DNA from: Pseudonocardia sulfidoxydans NBRC 16205
Lineage (GTDB): Bacteria; Actinomycetota; Actinomycetes; Mycobacteriales; Pseudonocardiaceae
Direction: 5' to 3'
NCBI RefSeq assembly: GCF_007989085.1
Contig: NZ_BJVJ01000061.1
Coordinates: forward strand, 1 to 36,127
DNA length: 36,127 bases
Positions 33,061 through 36,127 of this stretch are shown here, in pieces (position 1 is the first letter of the stretch; the number at the start of each line of letters is the position of its first letter). Under the pieces are notes generated by a model. The model had not been told where the DNA came from. It searched no databases and worked only from the letters and a program-made list of their open reading frames with translations. The position numbers were made by a program, and so were the translations under genes.

Positions 33061-33843
33061 TCACCTCCGCTCCTCGGCCCTCCCCGACGGTGTCCACCCT
33101 TCTCGTCCACCGCCGGTGCGGTCATCCGGTCTGTACCCCGTTGTCGCGTCGCACAACACCAGAGCCGCTACCGGGACAACGTCCGAGGCCTCCAAGGAGT
33201 GCCGGCAGGCGCGCAACGTCGCGCCCGTGGTGATCACGTCGTCGACGAGCAGGACCCGCGCACCCGGTGGCGGCAGCCCCGACCCGACCGTGCGCAGGCG
33301 GCCCGACAGGTTCGCGGCGCGCTGCGCGGCGTCGAGACCGACCGAGTCGGCGACCCCGCCCGCCAGCGCGAGCCCCGGCGCGACCGCGACCTCGTGTCCG
33401 TCGCGCGCGAGCAGCGCGGCCAGCCGGTGGCAGAGCCGCAGGACGTGGTCTCCCCCGCGGTCGCGGGCCGCGCCCGCGCGGGACGGGGCGGGGACGAGCC
33501 AGCGGACCGGGCGACCCCGCGCACCCGTCCATGCCGGACCGGGCCAGGTCGCGGGCGGCATCGCCGTGGCCAGCGCGGTGGCGAGCAGGCCCGCGAGGAC
33601 AGGGGCGAGGTCCCGGCGGCCGCGTTCCTTGTAGACGATCAGCGCCTGCCGCAGCGGGCCGCCGTAGCGCCCGGCCGCGAGCACCGGTGGCCCACCACGT
33701 CCGCGGGTCCAGCGCGGCGGGCCGGTGCGGTCCGCGCACGTCGCGCACCAGCCGGCACCCGGTGCGGCACAGCCGCCGCAACCGCCGGGGAGCAGCAGAT
33801 CGAGCAGCGCGGGCAGGAGGCCGGCGGATCGGGAGACGGTCAT
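33061..33843 (-). CDS. comF: ComF family protein (phosphoribosyltransferase fold)
   Basis: 260 aa. An N-terminal zinc finger-like cluster (GGCGGCAAPGAGWCATC, two CxxC pairs) is followed by RYGGPLRQALIVYKERGRRDLAP and the PRTase domain with the PRPP loop ARVLLVDDVITTGATL. ComF assists natural transformation in competent bacteria; in actinobacteria its role is unclear. The frame is intact, and the start ATG at 33843 gives MTVSRSAGLLPALLDLLLPGG. The last 30 residues are Gly/Arg-rich and variable. The 150-bp gap to lpqB holds two inverted DnaA-box sequences. Confidence 0.87.
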   Translation of the reverse strand: MTVSRSAGLLPALLDLLLPGGCGGCAAPGAGWCATCADRTGPPRWTRGRGGPPVLAAGRYGGPLRQALIVYKERGRRDLAPVLAGLLATALATAMPPATWPGPAWTGARGRPVRWLVPAPSRAGAARDRGGDHVLRLCHRLAALLARDGHEVAVAPGLALAGGVADSVGLDAAQRAANLSGRLRTVGSGLPPPGARVLLVDDVITTGATLRACRHSLEASDVVPVAALVLCDATTGYRPDDRTGGGREGWTPSGRAEERR

Positions 33844-33901
33844 GGCCCGAGCGTGCCGGGCCGCGCCGACCGCCGGGACGCGCTCCGCCCTGTGCGGCCC
33901 G

Positions 33902-33946
33902 AGTTGTCCACAAGCACGCGCTTACCGACCGACCCTGTGGACAACT
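33902..33946. promoter_or_regulatory. Pair of inverted DnaA-box-like sequences (TTGTCCACA)
   Basis: TTGTCCACA at 33904-33912 and its complement TGTGGACAA at 33936-33944 lie in inverted orientation; the flanks extend the perfect inverted repeat to 11 bp on each side (33902-33912 and 33936-33946). TTGTCCACA fits the actinobacterial DnaA box (Y Y R TCCACA). The elements are 58-103 bp upstream of the comF start and 46 bp upstream of the gap to lpqB's stop. Confidence 0.55.
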
Positions 33947-33992
33947 GCGGTGGCGCCGCCTGCGGACCGCTACAACGGAACGGCGCGGACGA

Positions 33993-35792
33993 TCAGCCCG
34001 GATAGAAGGGCACCGCGTCGGGCATCCCGCCCGCCACCAGTCGCCACGTGTCGAGCTGCCCGCCCGAGAAGCTCCACACACCGCCCTGGTCCACCACGAG
34101 CAACGGCCGGTTGGGAGCGGCCGCCACCGCCCGCAGCGGCGGAGTCAGGTTGCTGCCCGACACCGAGTCGAGCGCGAGCCCGTCGGCCGACACCAGCGAC
34201 ACCGCCCGGTCGCTGCGTGCGCTCACGACGACGACCGTGTCGGTCGACCTCCAGTCGACCGCGACGGCGTCGCCGAGCTCGCCCGGTCGCAGCAGCCGGG
34301 CACCTCGCAACGTCACCGACCCGTCGAACGCCCGCGCCACCGACGCGGTCACGACCCGCCCGCCCACGACCGCGGCGACACGCATGCCGTCGCGCGACAT
34401 CCGGAAGGAGGTGATCGACCCGCCCGCCGCGGTGAGTGCCGACGCGTCGACCGGCGCACGCCGCGGCGGCGCGCCCGGGTCGAGGACGACCCGCGACACG
34501 GTCGTGCCATCGGCGACCGTCCAGACCTCCGTGCCACCCGGCGCCCACGTCGGCCGGGTCAGGACCGCGCCCGTGACCTCGGTGGCCTGCAACGGCTTGT
34601 CCCCCTCGCCGACGATCAGCCGGCTGCGGCCGCCCTCCCGGGACACGACCGCCTGGCGGCCCCCGTCGATCGTGACGGCGGCCGAGGCGATGTCGAAGGC
34701 GCCGTTGCCCATCTGGCCGGCGACGACGCCGCCGGGATCGTCGCCGCCGAGCTTCCGGACGCGACCACCCGCCGCCACCAGCGCAGGCTGCTGCGGGGCA
34801 CCGGCGTCGGCGGCGTCGGCGGCGGCCGAGGCGACGTCGGCGCGGGTGACGTCGAGCGTCGCAGGCAGGACCGGGGCGCCGTCGATCAACAACCGGACGC
34901 GGGAGGCGTTGACCTCGGACAACGTCAGCACGACCTGGGCGGCGAGCAGACGACGCCCGGCGTCGTCGAGGGTGCCGACGCCGGTGAGGTCGACGACGAG
35001 CCCACCGTCGGCGGTCTCGGTGACGTTGGAGGTGAGCGACGCGGTCTCGGGCAGCCGGCTCGCGACCGCGCCGGCCAGCGCCGCGGACGGTCCGTCGAGC
35101 AGCATGTCGACCGCGCGCGCCGCCTGGGCCTTCGCGGGCACCGCCGGGAGGTAGCGCAGATCGGGCACGACCGTCGACCGGACGGGATCGACGAAGAACA
35201 CCTTGATCGAGCGGTAGTTCGACCGCAGGTCCGACAGCCGGACGAAGACGCCCGGGGGGAGGGAGGCGATGCGCCACTGGCCGTCGCGACGCACGACGGT
35301 GACGTCGGCCTCGACGGGGGCCTCGTCGGGCTCGAACGCGCCCGAGTTCGTCAGCGTGCCGATCCGGGTGCCGCGGATCCGGACGGTCGTACTGTCGGGG
35401 CCGCTCGCGACGGGGACCGTGCCGAACTGCTCGTCGAGCACGGTGACCGACGCGCCGTCGTCCCAGGTGCCGGCCTCGGGCGCGAGGAACCGGCGGGCGG
35501 CGCCGTGGCGGTCGGCGCTGCTGCCGGAGGCGTAGACGAAGCCACGGACGAGGTCGAGGGGGTTCGTGCCGTCGACGGGGCCGGGCGGGGCGGGCGGGGC
35601 CTCGCCGTCGCTGACCTTGCGCAGGACCTGGACCGAGGAGTCGCCGGGCACGGTCGCGCACGCGGACGCGGCCGCGGCGAGCACGGCGAGCAGCACGACG
35701 AGCACGGCTCGCTTCCGCCGGGGCGCGGTCCCCCGCAGACCCGCCGGCGCGGCCGCCCCGGCGCTCACGGGCGCGGTCGTCCGGGCGTTCAT
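33993..35792 (-). CDS. lpqB: Lipoprotein LpqB, MtrAB-system accessory
   Basis: 599 aa from the ATG at 35792. The signal MNARTTAPVSAGAAAPAGLR plus RKRAVLVVLLAVLAAAASAC gives lipidated C45. The GerMN domain covers about 200-320 (YRSIKVFFVDPVRSTVVPDLRYLP, LLDGPSAALAGAV, LTLSEVNASRVRLLIDG), followed by a beta-propeller-like C-terminal half (WAPGGTEVWTVADGTTVSRVVLD, FRMSRDGMRVAAVVGGRVV). LpqB binds the MtrB sensor domain and tunes cell-envelope and division control. The start overlaps the mtrB stop as ATGA. Confidence 0.93.
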   Translation of the reverse strand: MNARTTAPVSAGAAAPAGLRGTAPRRKRAVLVVLLAVLAAAASACATVPGDSSVQVLRKVSDGEAPPAPPGPVDGTNPLDLVRGFVYASGSSADRHGAARRFLAPEAGTWDDGASVTVLDEQFGTVPVASGPDSTTVRIRGTRIGTLTNSGAFEPDEAPVEADVTVVRRDGQWRIASLPPGVFVRLSDLRSNYRSIKVFFVDPVRSTVVPDLRYLPAVPAKAQAARAVDMLLDGPSAALAGAVASRLPETASLTSNVTETADGGLVVDLTGVGTLDDAGRRLLAAQVVLTLSEVNASRVRLLIDGAPVLPATLDVTRADVASAAADAADAGAPQQPALVAAGGRVRKLGGDDPGGVVAGQMGNGAFDIASAAVTIDGGRQAVVSREGGRSRLIVGEGDKPLQATEVTGAVLTRPTWAPGGTEVWTVADGTTVSRVVLDPGAPPRRAPVDASALTAAGGSITSFRMSRDGMRVAAVVGGRVVTASVARAFDGSVTLRGARLLRPGELGDAVAVDWRSTDTVVVVSARSDRAVSLVSADGLALDSVSGSNLTPPLRAVAAAPNRPLLVVDQGGVWSFSGGQLDTWRLVAGGMPDAVPFYPG

Positions 35793-36127
35793 CGGCGGGT
35801 CCCCTGGCGGTAGGCGGGCGGGGCCCCGTGGACACCGGCGGCATCGTCGGCCGCCTCGCGCAGCTGGCTGATGGGCGTGCCGAGGGGCGGGGTCGGCACG
35901 CTGTTGGTCTCGGCGGGCCGGGTGCCCTCCGGGCCCAGCGGCAGCGGGCTCGACACGAGCTTGCCGCCGACCTCGCGGGGCAGGGTGAGCCGGAACGTCG
36001 AGCCCTGCCCGGGGGCGCCCCACGCCTGCAGCCAGCCGCCGTGCAGCCGCGCGTCCTCGAGGCTGATCGACAGACCGAGCCCGCTGCCGCCGCTGCGCCG
36101 GGCCCGCGACTCCTCGGCCCGCCAGAA
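35789..36127 (-). CDS. mtrB: Sensor histidine kinase MtrB, C-terminal 112 residues
   Basis: The window ends inside this gene, so the N-terminus is missing. Visible are FWRAEESRARRSGGSGLGLSIS, the end of the HATPase domain with the G2 box (SGGSGLGLSI), then LEDARLHGGWLQAWGAPGQGSTFRLTLPRE, as in MtrB of mycobacteria (GLGLAIALEDALLHGG). The last 60 residues are a Pro/Ser-rich tail ending in TRR. MtrB phosphorylates MtrA, which controls envelope and division genes. It is coupled to lpqB by a 4-bp overlap. Confidence 0.92.
   Translation of the reverse strand, partial: FWRAEESRARRSGGSGLGLSISLEDARLHGGWLQAWGAPGQGSTFRLTLPREVGGKLVSSPLPLGPEGTRPAETNSVPTPPLGTPISQLREAADDAAGVHGAPPAYRQGTRR

Noticed and set aside
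33844..33992. Replication origin suggested by the two DnaA boxes
   Set aside because: Only two boxes, no AT-rich region, and no dnaA, dnaN or rpmH genes; the neighbours are lpqB and comF.

Overview
This window is chromosomal DNA from a high-GC Gram-positive actinobacterium of the Pseudonocardiales type. The evidence is the very high GC content, frequent GTG and TTG starts, and a set of actinobacterial genes: whiB1, a SigR/RsrA pair, the actinobacterial mini ribosomal protein bL37, LpqB/MtrB and an Rv3235-type protein. From about 3.9 kb to the right end the gene order matches, from memory, the Mycobacterium tuberculosis block Rv3214 to Rv3245c: phosphatase, acetyltransferase, membrane protein, lipid kinase, whiB1, pdtaS, rshA-sigH, SRAP, aroA, rsgA, Rv3231c-like, WS/DGAT, Rv3235, secA1, hpf, comF, lpqB, mtrB. 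Several local genes are inserted into it. I saw no phage, transposase, CRISPR array, rRNA or tRNA, so this is core genome and not an island.

Layout. 0-4 kb: the 3' end of an unidentified gene, a small proline-rich protein, a lipoprotein with a SecD-like domain, an RluA-type pseudouridine synthase, a roughly 480 bp stretch with no intact gene, a PPOX-fold protein, two 62-nt palindromic repeats and a methyltransferase. 4-7.1 kb: histidine phosphatase, L,D-transpeptidase, GNAT acetyltransferase, four-helix membrane protein and diacylglycerol-kinase-like lipid kinase. 7.1-11 kb is the regulatory core: whiB1 behind a long leader with two CRP-type sites, the sensor kinase pdtaS, bL37, and the redox switch sigR-rsrA with a perfect autoregulatory promoter. 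11-18 kb: ybaK, a YbjQ protein, an alpha/beta hydrolase with the SRAP protein yedK, then aroA-rsgA followed by a lipoprotein and a receptor-type Ser/Thr kinase. 18-24.3 kb: pruA, a DUF1707 protein, enoyl-CoA hydratase, a DUF6912-like protein, a WS/DGAT acyltransferase and an SpoU-type rRNA methyltransferase. 24.3-28.9 kb: a large membrane protein starting in 21-bp tandem repeats, an FMN 2-hydroxy-acid dehydrogenase, an MT0933-type small protein, a marR-HAD pair and an Rv3235-family protein. 28.9-36.1 kb, all on the minus strand: secA, hpf, comF, lpqB and the end of mtrB.

How the genes work together. Several share envelope and stress themes: oxidative stress (SigR/RsrA), nitric-oxide or cAMP-linked regulation (WhiB1, CRP sites), envelope growth and secretion (MtrB/LpqB, SecA, L,D-transpeptidase, the Ser/Thr kinase with its lipoprotein) and translation maintenance (HPF, RsgA, YbaK, bL37, RluA and SpoU enzymes). 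Most convergent gene pairs with room between them are separated by a long, almost perfect hairpin without a U-tract, and two pairs of these hairpins share their terminal sequences.

The best candidates for something new are non-coding: the mirrored 17-bp element in the sigR/ybaK intergenic region, the inverted pair of DnaA-box sequences between lpqB and comF, the two CRP-type palindromes ahead of whiB1, and the 62-nt repeats. I did not find a clearly novel multi-gene system such as a defence, biosynthetic or mobile cassette.
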